NCBI RefSeq assembly: GCF_002531725.1
Contig: NZ_NWSQ01000004.1
Location: 186,001-250,000 of the forward strand
Length of the DNA stretch: 64,000 nt
Source: Rhizobium sp. L43
Lineage (GTDB): Bacteria; Pseudomonadota; Alphaproteobacteria; Rhizobiales; Rhizobiaceae
Direction of reading: 5' to 3'
How positions within the stretch are numbered: position 1 is the stretch's first letter; each line of letters starts with the position of its first letter. The notes below the pieces were generated by a model that searched no databases, had not been told where the DNA came from, and was given only the letters and a program-made list of their open reading frames with translations. A program made the translations under genes and the position numbers. This document shows, piece by piece, positions 36,063 through 44,836 of this stretch.

Positions 36063-36604
36063 GGCGTCTCCTCCTTCTTGCGGCGGTAGTGCCGGTTGGC
36101 CTTGGCGCGGTTGCCGCAGACCGCCATGTCGCACCAGGCCCGGCTCCTGTTCTTGCTGCGGTCGATGAACAGCCAGCCGCAATTGCCGCAGATCTTCATG
36201 CGCTGGGGATCAGGCATGGCGAGCAGCCGCAGCACCGAATGGGCGGTGGCCGCGGCCACGCTGGCGGGGCGTGCTTTGCGCAACGTTCTCGCCATCGCTA
36301 CCAGCAGCGCGGCCAGCAGTTGGTCGTCGCCGCCGTCGAGTATACGCTTGCGGAAATAGAGGTCGATTGCTTCCCGCAGCGCGATGAAATCCCGCTCGTC
36401 TTCCGCCGAGACCGGCGCGATATCGCCGAAGAGGGCGCGTTCGGCGCAGAATTTTGCGGCGGCGTGCGGAAAGTCCCGCATCTGCGCCCCAATGGCGAAG
36501 CGGTCGATCCGCCGCGCTTCATCGTGGCGAAGCACGACGCTGTTGGCGACATCGAACGCCAGTGCGCCGCCGGCAAAGCGGTGAGGGGTCCAGGAAAAGC
36601 TCAT
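36059..36604 (-). CDS. CGNR zinc-finger / ABATE-domain regulator
   Basis: A 181-residue protein. The N-terminal ABATE-like domain (FAGGALAFDVANSVVLR) is followed by the C-terminal CGNR zinc finger with Cys in KICGNCGWLFIDRSKNRSR and WCDMAVCGNRAKANRHYRR. Such proteins are thought to be stress-response transcription regulators. The start at MSFSWTPHRF fits; on the minus strand TATAAT ends only 7 bases before this ATG with no Shine-Dalgarno, suggesting a leaderless mRNA. It is divergent from the LivH-type gene across a perfect dyad and coupled to a lipoprotein gene. Confidence 0.88.
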   Translation of the reverse strand: MSFSWTPHRFAGGALAFDVANSVVLRHDEARRIDRFAIGAQMRDFPHAAAKFCAERALFGDIAPVSAEDERDFIALREAIDLYFRKRILDGGDDQLLAALLVAMARTLRKARPASVAAATAHSVLRLLAMPDPQRMKICGNCGWLFIDRSKNRSRAWCDMAVCGNRAKANRHYRRKKEETP

Positions 36605-36608
36605 GATG

Positions 36609-36648
36609 AAATTATAACTGGCGAAATAGGTTTTACCAGTTATAATTT
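36609..36648. promoter_or_regulatory. Perfect 13-bp dyad with two divergent -10 boxes
   Basis: AAATTATAACTGG (36609-36621) and its exact reverse complement (36636-36648) are separated by 14 bp. Each arm contains TATAAT, one facing the CGNR gene and one the permease gene. A dimeric repressor, plausibly the CGNR protein itself, could cover both -10 boxes. The dyad is seen directly; the regulator is inferred. Confidence 0.75.
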
Positions 36649-36669
36649 TGAGGACGCGGAGTGCATGGA

Positions 36670-37566
36670 ATGGCCTATCTTCTGCAGCAGCTGGCAAACG
36701 CGGTTCCACTGGCCGCGCTCTATGCCGCGCTCGCCTTCGGTTATGCCGTGGCCTTCGGCGTGACGAAACGGGCCGACATCACCTATGGGGCGATCTTCGC
36801 CTTCGCAGGCCAGATCCTGCTGCTTTTTACCGAACTCGCCTATGTCAGGTTCTGGCTGGTGCTGCCGGCCGCCCTTGCCGTCGGCGCCGGCGCGGCGATC
36901 GTCTATTCGCTGGCGGCGGGCATCTGGATCGGCCGCTCGATCATGCTGCCGCTCACCAGCAAATCGCCGAATACGGTCATCGTTGCCGCCCTCGGCATCA
37001 TGATCGTGCTGATGGAGACCGCCCGGCTTGCCGCCGATACAAGGGCGATCTGGCTGCCGCCGTTTCTGAACGACACGGTGGTCTTCTGGAGCGATGGTCC
37101 GTTCAAGGTGACGCTCACCTATATCCAGCTGATCAACACGGCGCTGATGGCAGCCATCGTCGCTGTGGGTGCGCTGATCCTCAGGCGCACGGCCTGGGGC
37201 CGCGTCTGGCGGGCCGTCACCGACGATCCCTTGGCCGCCGAGCTCTGCGGCACCAGCGCAAACCGCGTCTTTCTCGTCGCTTATGCCGCAGCTAGCCTCG
37301 TCGCCACCATCTGCGGCATCCTCGCCACCCTCTACTACGGCTCGATGGATTTCGGCGCCGGCCTGATGTTCGGGCTGAAGGTGCTGCTGATCGCGGCTGT
37401 CGGCGGCTACTCCGACCCGCTGCGCTCGGCGGGCGGCGCTGCCGGGCTCGCCGTCGTCGAAACCATATGGGGCGCCTACGGCCCCTTCGTCTGGCGGGAT
37501 CTGGTCATCTTCTCGCTGCTCGTCCTGCTCCTGGTCATGAGCCGCAGGGAGCGTGTAGTTCTCTGA
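36670..37566 (+). CDS. Branched-chain amino-acid-type ABC transporter permease (LivH-like), orphan
   Basis: A 298-residue permease with about eight membrane spans. Family features include the N-terminal LLQQLANAVPLAALYAALAFGYAVAFGV, the EAA-like loop GRVWRAVTDDPLAAELCGTS and LLIAAVGGYSDPLRSAGGA. The start could also be the GTG at 36661. Known LivH proteins work with LivM, two ATPases and a binding protein; none is adjacent here. It is divergent from the CGNR regulator. Confidence 0.85.
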   Translation: MAYLLQQLANAVPLAALYAALAFGYAVAFGVTKRADITYGAIFAFAGQILLLFTELAYVRFWLVLPAALAVGAGAAIVYSLAAGIWIGRSIMLPLTSKSPNTVIVAALGIMIVLMETARLAADTRAIWLPPFLNDTVVFWSDGPFKVTLTYIQLINTALMAAIVAVGALILRRTAWGRVWRAVTDDPLAAELCGTSANRVFLVAYAAASLVATICGILATLYYGSMDFGAGLMFGLKVLLIAAVGGYSDPLRSAGGAAGLAVVETIWGAYGPFVWRDLVIFSLLVLLLVMSRRERVVL

Positions 37567-38028
37567 TCACTTCCACTTGTCGCGCGCCGCATCGTCGGCG
37601 TCTCTGGCCGCGACCCAGTCGCCGGCGGCGCCGTCGTTGCTGTGCTCCTTCTTCCAGAAGGGGGCCGCGGTCTTCAGGAAATCCATGACGAAATTGGCGC
37701 CGTCGAATGCCGCCTGCCGGTGCGGCGCGGCTGCGACGACCAGCACGATATTCTCGCCGGCTGCGATTTTGCCGTAGCGGTGGATGGCGGTCAGCCCGAG
37801 AAGCCCGAAACGGGCGATGGCAAGTTCGCCGATGCGCCGCATCTCCGCCTCCGCCATGCCGGGATAATGCTCGAGTTCGAGCGCCGCCAGCGTGCCGCCT
37901 TCATCGCGGCAGAGACCGGAGAAGGTGACGACGGCGCCGATGCCGGATTTGCCTTTGGAGAGGCGATCGACCTCGGCCTGGAGGTCGAAGTCCTCATGCT
38001 GGACGCGGATGGTGGGGGTGACGGTCAT
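37567..38028 (-). CDS. moaE: Molybdopterin synthase catalytic subunit MoaE
   Basis: A 153-residue large subunit of molybdopterin synthase. It has the conserved ELEHYPGMAEAEM, AIHRYGKIAAGENIV, AAAPHRQAAFDG and catalytic Lys in FWKKEHS. The start MTVTPTIRVQHEDF has GGGGATG upstream; the longer frame runs into the inverted repeat. It transfers sulfur from MoaD thiocarboxylate to precursor Z. It is separated from moaD by a repeat-bearing gap. Confidence 0.94.
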   Translation of the reverse strand: MTVTPTIRVQHEDFDLQAEVDRLSKGKSGIGAVVTFSGLCRDEGGTLAALELEHYPGMAEAEMRRIGELAIARFGLLGLTAIHRYGKIAAGENIVLVVAAAPHRQAAFDGANFVMDFLKTAAPFWKKEHSNDGAAGDWVAARDADDAARDKWK

Positions 38029-38090
38029 GATAACATCCCCAACTGCTTTGATGTCGTAACGGAGGCTATGGAGAGGGCGTACCGTGCCAA

Positions 38091-38262
38091 CCCCCCTCTG
38101 CCCTGCCGGGCATCTCCCCCACAAGGAGGGAGATTACGGGCGGCTTGACCATCGTGCCCATCTACAGTTTTGCCGGGCTGCGACGTGGATTGTTTGGGGA
38201 AGTTCGTGCTTCCAGCCAATCTCCCTCCTTGTGGGGGAGATGTCCGGCAGGACAGAGGGGGG
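38091..38262. repeat. Inverted repeat with 45-bp arms between moaD and moaE
   Basis: Arms at 38091-38135 and 38218-38262 are reverse complements with two mismatches in 45 and are separated by 82 bp. The arms include ATCTCCCCCACAAGGAGGG. There is no ORF of note inside. It resembles intergenic palindromic elements repeated in Rhizobium genomes and could fold into a long hairpin in the moaD-moaE transcript. Confidence 0.88.
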
Positions 38263-38289
38263 TAGCGACACGGCACCACCATCACCGCC

Positions 38290-38544
38290 TCATCCCCCCG
38301 TCATCGGCGGAAAGATCCCGATCTCCCGTGCGGCACCAATCGGCTCGTCATGCTCGACATGTTCCATGTCGAGCGCCACGCGGATCACCTCGGGATATTG
38401 AAGTGCGGTCTCATATTCTTCGCCCAGCGTCTTCAAATGATTCAGGAGATCGGCGACGGTGACGACGGAGGAGGGGAGGTCGATCTCCTCCTCGCCCTTG
38501 CCGATGCGTTCGCGCACCCATGCGAAATAGACAAGCCGCGTCAT
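38290..38544 (-). CDS. moaD: Molybdopterin synthase sulfur-carrier subunit MoaD
   Basis: An 84-residue ubiquitin-fold protein ending in the essential Gly-Gly (IFPPMTGG), which becomes a thiocarboxylate. The N-terminus RLVYFAWVRERIGKGEEE and PEVIRVALDMEHVEHDEPI are typical. Its start overlaps the pgsA stop by 4 nt. Partner of MoaE 260 bp downstream. Confidence 0.94.
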   Translation of the reverse strand: MTRLVYFAWVRERIGKGEEEIDLPSSVVTVADLLNHLKTLGEEYETALQYPEVIRVALDMEHVEHDEPIGAAREIGIFPPMTGG

Positions 38545-39131
38545 TCCTCGTCATCCACGATATGTTTCAGCCCGGCACGGAAATAGTCGTAGCCGGTATA
38601 GATGGTCAGCAGTGCGGCGATCCACAAGAGCGCGATGCCGGTCTGCGTCGTATAGGGGAAAATCTCGTCGCCGGCCGGGCCGGCGAGCAGGAAGGCTATG
38701 GCGACCAGCTGCAGCGTCGTCTTCCATTTGGCGATCCGCGTCACCGGCACGCTGACTTTCAGCGCTGCCAGATATTCGCGCAGGCCGGAAACCAGGATTT
38801 CGCGGCAGAGAATGGTGATCGCCGCCCAGATCGACCAGCCGGCGATGGTCTGGTCGGCCGCGACTAGGAGAAGGATCGAGGCGACCAGCAGCTTGTCGGC
38901 GATCGGATCGAGCATGCGGCCGATATTCGACGTCTGGTTCCAGATGCGCGCGAGATAACCGTCGAGGAAATCGGTGAGCGAGGCGATGACGAAGATCCAC
39001 AGCGCTACCCAACGCGCCGTGTTGCTGATCGACAGCCTGCCCTCGATGAAGAAGCAGAGAACGATCAGCGGTACGGCGAGGATACGGCCGTAGGTCAGAA
39101 GATTGGGAATGCTGTACGCACGCGATGCCAT
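38541..39131 (-). CDS. pgsA: CDP-diacylglycerol--glycerol-3-phosphate 3-phosphatidyltransferase
   Basis: A 196-residue membrane enzyme for phosphatidylglycerol phosphate synthesis. It has the full CDP-alcohol phosphotransferase signature: DG and AR of DFLDGYLAR, then G, D and D of IGRMLDPIADK. There are about four to five membrane spans. It lies between uvrC and moaD on one strand, a conserved rhizobial order. Confidence 0.95.
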   Translation of the reverse strand: MASRAYSIPNLLTYGRILAVPLIVLCFFIEGRLSISNTARWVALWIFVIASLTDFLDGYLARIWNQTSNIGRMLDPIADKLLVASILLLVAADQTIAGWSIWAAITILCREILVSGLREYLAALKVSVPVTRIAKWKTTLQLVAIAFLLAGPAGDEIFPYTTQTGIALLWIAALLTIYTGYDYFRAGLKHIVDDEE

Positions 39132-39342
39132 GGGATCGTTTCTCTGAATTGATGCGCCGCCACAGCGCCGCCCGGCTTTTCAGACGCGCAAAAGACGCTG
39201 TGACATTGTGAACCTGCGCATCGTGCTTTCCAATCGATTCCGATTTTCGGGCCGATGCGGTAGATGACGGCTTTGGCCGCGGACCGTCAACATTCTTTCT
39301 GTCTTTCCACCGCCTTTGCGTGGAATTTGCGACGGAGGCCGG

Positions 39343-41385
39343 TTATTTCGCGGCGTCGTCGTGGAAATGGTTGTAGACCTGCCTGGCGACCGCTTCCGAG
39401 ATGCCTTCCACCGTCATCAGGTCGGAAAGGGCGGCGCGCGAGACTGCCTTCGCCGTGCCGAAATGCTGAAGCAACGCCCGTTTGCGCGAAGGGCCGATGC
39501 CGCCGATCTCGTCGAGCGGGTTCTTGACCATTTCCTTCTTGCGCCGCGCCCGATGCGAGCCGATCGCGAAACGATGCGCCTCGTCGCGCATGCGCTGGAC
39601 GAAGTAGAGCACCGGATCGCGCGGCGGCAGCGTAAAACTCTCGCGTCCCGGCGGGAAGAAGCGTTCGCGTCCGGCATCGCGGTCGACACCCTTGGCGATG
39701 CCGATCGCCGTGACGCTGTCGGTGATGCCGAGCTCGGTGAGGATGGCGCGCACCGCCGTCATCTGCCCCTGGCCGCCGTCGATGAGAATGACATCCGGCC
39801 AGGCCGGGAAGGGCATGTCGGCGGCGTCGGGCGTGGCCGTCTGCGCCGTCCGGTCGGGAATGCCCTCCTCCTTGATCAACCGCGAGAACCGCCGCGTCAT
39901 CACCTCTTTCATCATGCCGAAGTCGTCGCCGGGGGTGATGTCGGTCGATTTGATGTTGAACTTGCGGTACTGGTTCTTGACGAAGCCTTCCGGCCCCGCG
40001 ACCACCATACCGCCGACGGCATTGGTGCCCATGATGTGCGAGTTGTCGTAGATCTCGATGCGCTGCGGCGCATAGGTTAGCCCGAACGTGTCCTTGAAAC
40101 CTTCGAGCAGCCGCGATTGCGACGCCGTCTCGGCGAGCTTTCGCCCATGCGCCTCGCGCGCATTGCCGACGACATGGTCGACCAGATCGCGCTTCTCGCC
40201 ACGCTGCGGCACGAGGATGGAAACCTTGTGGCCGGCCTTTTCGCTCAGCGCCGCCGCGAGCAGCTCCAGCTCCTCGATCGTTTCCGATAGCATGATCTGC
40301 TTCGGCACCGGTTTGTCGTCGTAGAACTGGGCGAGGAAGGCATTCAGCACTTCGGCGCCGGAAAGCTGCGGATCGGCCTTGGGGAAATAGGCGCGGTTGC
40401 CCCAGTTCTGGCCGGTGCGGAAGAAGAACACCTGGATGCAGGAAATGCCGCCCTCGTGGTGGATGGCGAACACGTCGGCCTCCTCGACGCCGGCCGGATT
40501 GATGCCCTGGTGGCTCTGCACATGCGACAGTGCCGCCAGGCGATCGCGATAGATCGCCGCCCGCTCGAAATCGAGGTCCTCGGCCGCCTGGTTCATGGCC
40601 TCGGCCATATGCGACTTCACCTTCTGGCTCTTGCCGGACAGGAAGTCCTTCGCCTCCTGCACCAGTTCGCCGTAACCCTCGTCGCTGACCTCATGGGTGC
40701 AGGGTCCGGAACAGCGCTTGATCTGGTAGAGCAGGCAGGGACGTGTGCGTGTTTCGAAGACGCTGTCGGTGCAGGTGCGGATCAGGAAGGCGCGCTGCAG
40801 CGAATTGATCGTCCGCCCGACGGCGCCGGCCGAAGCGAAAGGTCCGAAGTAGTCGCCCTTTCGCGCTCTCGCACCGCGATGCTTGAAAATGGCAGGCGCC
40901 CGGTGATCGCCGGTGATGAGAATATAGGGAAAGGACTTGTCGTCGCGCAGCAGCACGTTAAAGCGCGGCCGTAAGCGCTTGATCAGATTCGCTTCCAGGA
41001 GCAGCGCTTCGGTTTCCGTGCGCGTCGTCACGAACTCCATGTTCGCCGTCTGCCGTACCATCTGGGCGATGCGGTTGGAATGCACGCGGCCGACGGCGTA
41101 ATTGCCGACCCGCTTCTTCAGACTGCGCGCCTTGCCGACATAGAGCACGTCGCCCTCGGCATTGAACATCCGGTAGACGCCGGGGCTGTTCGGCAGCCGC
41201 TTGACGAATTCGCCGATCAGTTCGGCGCCGATCAGCCCGGTCTCGTTGAGGCTGCCCGCGTTCCAGTCGACCGTGGTCGCAAGCGGGGCTGCGGCGGAAA
41301 CGTCGCCTTCCATCTCGATATCGTCTTCGCTCTCATCCGTCTCGTCGTAGAGAACGCCGCCATCCGGCAGCTTTCGTCCGTTCAT
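39343..41385 (-). CDS. uvrC: UvrABC system protein C
   Basis: A 680-residue excision endonuclease. It has the GIY-YIG nuclease near residue 75 ([32 protein letters not shown]), a UvrB-interacting UVR motif ([20 protein letters not shown]), the RNase H-like C-terminal nuclease ([20 protein letters not shown]) and a helix-hairpin-helix end. An N-terminal acidic extension of about 60 residues is usual in rhizobia. The start at 41385 overlaps the SDR stop (ATGA). Confidence 0.96.
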   Translation of the reverse strand: MNGRKLPDGGVLYDETDESEDDIEMEGDVSAAAPLATTVDWNAGSLNETGLIGAELIGEFVKRLPNSPGVYRMFNAEGDVLYVGKARSLKKRVGNYAVGRVHSNRIAQMVRQTANMEFVTTRTETEALLLEANLIKRLRPRFNVLLRDDKSFPYILITGDHRAPAIFKHRGARARKGDYFGPFASAGAVGRTINSLQRAFLIRTCTDSVFETRTRPCLLYQIKRCSGPCTHEVSDEGYGELVQEAKDFLSGKSQKVKSHMAEAMNQAAEDLDFERAAIYRDRLAALSHVQSHQGINPAGVEEADVFAIHHEGGISCIQVFFFRTGQNWGNRAYFPKADPQLSGAEVLNAFLAQFYDDKPVPKQIMLSETIEELELLAAALSEKAGHKVSILVPQRGEKRDLVDHVVGNAREAHGRKLAETASQSRLLEGFKDTFGLTYAPQRIEIYDNSHIMGTNAVGGMVVAGPEGFVKNQYRKFNIKSTDITPGDDFGMMKEVMTRRFSRLIKEEGIPDRTAQTATPDAADMPFPAWPDVILIDGGQGQMTAVRAILTELGITDSVTAIGIAKGVDRDAGRERFFPPGRESFTLPPRDPVLYFVQRMRDEAHRFAIGSHRARRKKEMVKNPLDEIGGIGPSRKRALLQHFGTAKAVSRAALSDLMTVEGISEAVARQVYNHFHDDAAK

Positions 41386-42149
41386 TCCGTAATCTCCGCC
41401 ACGTCGGGCGTCTGCCAGGCGAGGTGCTGGCCGCCGTCGAGGGCAATCATCTGGCCGGTGATCGAGGGCGTGTCGTAAAGGAAGCGAATCGTTTGCCCGA
41501 ATTCCTCCAGCGCCGGCCCTCGCTGCAGGATAAGGGCTGAGACCTGCGCTTGGAAGTCCTCCTGCGCCTGCCGTTCGCTCGGCATCGCAGGGCCGGGGCC
41601 GATGGCATTGACGCGGATGCCCGGCGCCAAGGCCTGGGCAAGCGTCTGTGTCGCCGTCCACAGTGCGGACTTGGAGAGGGTATAGGAATAGAAGCTGGGT
41701 CTGAGCGCCCAGACCCGCTGGTCGATGATGTTGACGATCAGCCCGGCTGCGTCAGCGGGCATCTGCTGCGCGAAGGCGGCAGCCAGGATCGAGGGTGCGC
41801 GCACATGCAGGTCGAAGTGCAAGGCCCATGTGGCGGCGTTGAAACTGCGGACGGAATCGTGCTGGAAGACCGACGCATTGTTGACAAGCAGATCGAGCGG
41901 CCCGAACTCTTCCGACGCCCTTGTGACCAGCGCGCTTGTTTCGCCGATATCGGTCAGGTCGGCCTGCAGCGCGATCGCCCGATAGCCCTTCCGCCGCAAT
42001 TCCGCCGCCAGCTCTTCGGCTTCGCCGATCGAGCCGTTCGCGTGGATTGCGACGGAAAAGCCATTTGCAGCAAGGTCTTCGGCGATTGCCCGGCCTATTC
42101 TTTTGGCGGCCCCGGTTACAAGGGCCGAGCGAAGTCTTTTGTGGTTCAA
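41382..42149 (-). CDS. SDR-family oxidoreductase, FolM/pteridine-reductase-like
   Basis: A 255-residue short-chain dehydrogenase. The cofactor motif is [13 protein letters not shown] with an Arg after the Gly-rich loop, favouring NADPH, followed by NNASVFQHD and YTLSKSALW. The pattern [13 protein letters not shown] is like dihydromonapterin reductase FolM and pteridine reductases (recalled). Its stop overlaps the uvrC start. It is likely the first gene of the SDR-uvrC-pgsA-moaD-moaE run. Confidence 0.87.
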   Translation of the reverse strand: MNHKRLRSALVTGAAKRIGRAIAEDLAANGFSVAIHANGSIGEAEELAAELRRKGYRAIALQADLTDIGETSALVTRASEEFGPLDLLVNNASVFQHDSVRSFNAATWALHFDLHVRAPSILAAAFAQQMPADAAGLIVNIIDQRVWALRPSFYSYTLSKSALWTATQTLAQALAPGIRVNAIGPGPAMPSERQAQEDFQAQVSALILQRGPALEEFGQTIRFLYDTPSITGQMIALDGGQHLAWQTPDVAEITE

Positions 42150-42514
42150 AATCCTGCCTTCTGATCCCGCGAGTCTGTCTGCTGACTATATAGGCGCGGG
42201 CGGAGATTATATAAATAGGTCGTTGCGGTTGCGTCCGTGGGCGGGATATTCTATGTATTATTTGAGAATGCGATTTCTTAAAATAAGTATTTTAAGTTTA
42301 ACTCTTCAGTAGGGTTAATGAAATGCATGTTGCGCCAAAGCAACATCGAATTTCGGCCATGCGGTAGCCACAATGATATCACAATTTGGCTCTTTCAAAT
42401 CCGCATTTGAGTTCCAATTTCAGTCTCGATCCGGAAGGGACATCTGGCAATATCCCGCCAATGCTTCACTGATAGACAGATGACAAGCGGCGCGGGACTG
42501 AAAGGAGACTAAGT
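42150..42514. other. 365-bp AT-rich intergenic region upstream of the outer-membrane protein gene
   Basis: The longest gene-free stretch in the window, clearly AT-richer than its surroundings. It separates the divergent SDR and outer-membrane protein genes and must hold both promoters. A 20-bp palindrome is described separately. An AAGGAG Shine-Dalgarno ends it. I see no small ORF or RNA gene I can support. Confidence 0.6.
42277..42296. promoter_or_regulatory. 20-bp AT-rich palindrome, candidate operator
   Basis: CTTAAAATA-AG-TATTTTAAG is a perfect 9-bp inverted repeat with a 2-bp centre, in the gap between the SDR gene and the outer-membrane protein gene. It could bind a dimeric regulator of the latter; binding is inferred only. 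Confidence 0.45.
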
Positions 42515-43150
42515 ATGCGTGTACTCATTGCTGGCCTCATGGCCTCCGTTTTTGCAATTGCGGGCGTCTCGGCAGCTCAGGCGGCCGATGCCGTCGACCA
42601 GATTCCGGAAGCACCGGTCGCCCAGGACGCTCCGGTCAAGCCGGCTGGTAACTGGGAAGGCTTCTACCTCGGTGGCGCCGGCACCTACAACATGGGTGAC
42701 TTCGGTTCCGACCGCCACACCTATGGTTTCGGCGGCCAGGTCTTCACCGGCTACAACTGGCAGGCGGGCCAGATCGTCTACGGCGTTGAATCCGACCTCG
42801 GCTACAGCGGCGACGACGTCTCCTCGGGCGGCGTCAAGAACAAGTATGGCTGGAACGGCTCCGTCCGTGGCCGCGTCGGCTACGACATGAACCCCTTCCT
42901 GCTTTATGGCACGGCCGGTCTCGCCATCGGCGACGTCAAGGTTTCCGACGGCACCTCGGACGAAAGCAAGACGAACTATGGCTATACGGTCGGCGCCGGC
43001 GTCGAAGCCTTCGTGACCAACAACATCACGACGCGCCTGGAATATCGTTACACCGACTACCAGAGCAAGGACTACGACCTCGACTCCGGCAGCTTCTCGC
43101 GCGGTTACGACGAGAACAGCGTCAAGCTCGGTATCGGCGTCAAGTTCTAA
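42515..43150 (+). CDS. Outer-membrane beta-barrel protein, RopB/Omp25 type
   Basis: A 211-residue protein with a signal peptide (MRVLIAGLMASVFAIAG, cleavage after AAQA) and an eight-strand barrel. Family signs are NWEGFYLGGAGTYN, FGGQVFTGYNWQAGQIVYG, GSVRGRVGYDMNPFLLYGTA, LEYRYTDY and a C-terminal Phe. Rhizobial and Brucella members are abundant surface proteins. It has a strong Shine-Dalgarno, a long 5' region and a strong terminator, so it is probably highly expressed and monocistronic. Confidence 0.9.
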   Translation: MRVLIAGLMASVFAIAGVSAAQAADAVDQIPEAPVAQDAPVKPAGNWEGFYLGGAGTYNMGDFGSDRHTYGFGGQVFTGYNWQAGQIVYGVESDLGYSGDDVSSGGVKNKYGWNGSVRGRVGYDMNPFLLYGTAGLAIGDVKVSDGTSDESKTNYGYTVGAGVEAFVTNNITTRLEYRYTDYQSKDYDLDSGSFSRGYDENSVKLGIGVKF

Positions 43151-43175
43151 GCCGACTGAACATATTGACATCAAG

Positions 43176-43202
43176 AAGCCGGGCACGTCGCCCGGCTTTT
43201 TG
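43176..43202 (+). terminator. Rho-independent terminator after the outer-membrane protein gene
   Basis: A perfect 9-bp stem (AAGCCGGGC / GCCCGGCTT) with a 5-nt loop, followed by TTTTT, 25 bp past the stop. Confidence 0.92.
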
Positions 43203-43227
43203 CTGTCCGCTCATTATTCCCCAGCGC

Positions 43228-43824
43228 TCAGCCCTGGGACTTGAGCTCGTTATGGGCGGGGAATTTCTTGTCGAACTGCCGCAGCCAATCGGTGAGCGGC
43301 GCATGATCGGCTTCCCACTGGTCCTTGAAGCGCAGTTCGAGATAATCGAGCGTGGCAGCCAGCGCGAAATGCCCGCCGCTGAGTTTCTTGCCTGTTTTCG
43401 GCGGATTGGCGCTGAGGTGAGCGAGCCCGCTCGTTGCCTTCTTCCATTGCCGGTCGATCCACGGCTGGTGAATCTTTTCCTCGTCGCGGAAGCGCCGCTC
43501 GTAGACGATCGCCAGCAGGCAGTCGCAGATGCCGTCGCAGAGCGCCTCGAGGATTTCCGCATCGGTGCGCTTGCCCTTCTTGGAAGGGTAGAGCCCGCCC
43601 TTCGTCAGCCGGTCGAAATAATGCATGATCGCCACGCTGTCATAGATCGAGACGCCGTCATCGGTCAGCAGCGTCGGGATCTTGCCGAGCGGATTATTGT
43701 CCACCAGGATCGCCGGTCCGGTATTGGTGTCGACCCGGATGGCGTTCAGCTCCAGCTCCAGAAAATGCGCGGCCATTCGCACCTTGTTGGAATAGGGCGA
43801 GGCGGGCGAACAAAGGAGCTTCAT
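43228..43824 (-). CDS. Glutathione S-transferase family protein
   Basis: A 198-residue GST. It starts MKLLCSPASPYSNKVRMAA with the thioredoxin-fold Ser/Cys region, the cis-Pro segment LGKIPTLL and the DSVAIMHYFDRL helix. The C-terminal all-helical domain follows. Its 3' end faces the outer-membrane protein terminator. The substrate is unknown. Confidence 0.87.
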   Translation of the reverse strand: MKLLCSPASPYSNKVRMAAHFLELELNAIRVDTNTGPAILVDNNPLGKIPTLLTDDGVSIYDSVAIMHYFDRLTKGGLYPSKKGKRTDAEILEALCDGICDCLLAIVYERRFRDEEKIHQPWIDRQWKKATSGLAHLSANPPKTGKKLSGGHFALAATLDYLELRFKDQWEADHAPLTDWLRQFDKKFPAHNELKSQG

Positions 43825-43884
43825 GGGACACCTGATGAGATTGTGGATCTGCGGCGCGGACTATTCCTGAAGGCGATTACGGGG

Positions 43885-44754
43885 TCAATCGTCCTTGACC
43901 GCCTTGGTCTCGCCGCGCAGCCAGAAGGCGCGGTGCGAGGCGAAACGGTCTTGCGCCAGATGGTCCTTCAATGCGGGCAGCAATTGGTGCAACTCGTCCT
44001 TCAGCGTGAAGGGTGGGTTGACGATGACGAGGCCTGAGCCCGTCAGTCCGGTAATGCCGCGGTCGCTGCGAACCACGAGTTCGGCGCAGAGCATTTTCGG
44101 GATGTCGAGCGCCTGCAGCGTCTCGTGGAATTCCTTGATCGGCGCGCCCTTCTTCAGCGGATACCACAGGCAATAGGTGCCGCCGGGAAAGCGCCGATAG
44201 GCCTTTTCCAGCCCCTCGGCCAGGCGCTGATATTCGTCCTCTTCCTCGAAGGGCGGATCGACGAGCACGATGCCGCGCTTCTCCTTCGGCGGCAGATGCG
44301 CACCGAGCGCCAGCCAGCCATCAAGCTCGGTGATGCGGGCATGGTGATCGCCCTCGAACAACCGGTGCAGCCTGACATAGTCCTCGGGATGCAGTTCCAT
44401 TGCCGACAGCCGGTCCTGCGGCCGGAACAGCAAGCGCGCAAGTTTCGGCGATCCGGGATAGAAGCGGATGCCGCCCTCAGGATTGAGTTCGCGGATTGCC
44501 GAGAGGTAGGGCTCTAGCAGTTCGGAAACCTGAGGGCCGAGGTCTGCCTCCATCAGCTTGCCGATGCCATCGACCCATTCGCCGGTTTTCTGCGCTTCTT
44601 CGGAGGAAAGGTCGTAGAGCCCGATGCCGGCATGCGTGTCGAGCACGCGGAATCCGCCATCCTTCTTCTGCATGTAGCGGATCAGCCGCGTCAGCACGAC
44701 ATGTTTCAGCACATCGGCAAAGTTGCCCGCGTGATAGATGTGGCGGTAGTTCAT
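43885..44754 (-). CDS. rlmJ: 23S rRNA m6A2030 methyltransferase RlmJ
   Basis: A 289-residue SAM-dependent rRNA methyltransferase. It starts MNYRHIYHAGNFADVLKH, the family hallmark, with the SAM loop DTHAGIGLYDL and the catalytic DPPFEEEDEYQ (DPPF variant of DPPY). The length matches RlmJ. It is divergent from the molybdopterin oxidoreductase. Confidence 0.94.
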   Translation of the reverse strand: MNYRHIYHAGNFADVLKHVVLTRLIRYMQKKDGGFRVLDTHAGIGLYDLSSEEAQKTGEWVDGIGKLMEADLGPQVSELLEPYLSAIRELNPEGGIRFYPGSPKLARLLFRPQDRLSAMELHPEDYVRLHRLFEGDHHARITELDGWLALGAHLPPKEKRGIVLVDPPFEEEDEYQRLAEGLEKAYRRFPGGTYCLWYPLKKGAPIKEFHETLQALDIPKMLCAELVVRSDRGITGLTGSGLVIVNPPFTLKDELHQLLPALKDHLAQDRFASHRAFWLRGETKAVKDD

Positions 44755-44836
44755 TTTTGCTGATGTCCGTATGAATTCGCGTCATGGGGAATTTTTGTGG
44801 CTTTTGGCCGTGCAAGCCTTGGAATATACAAATGCC

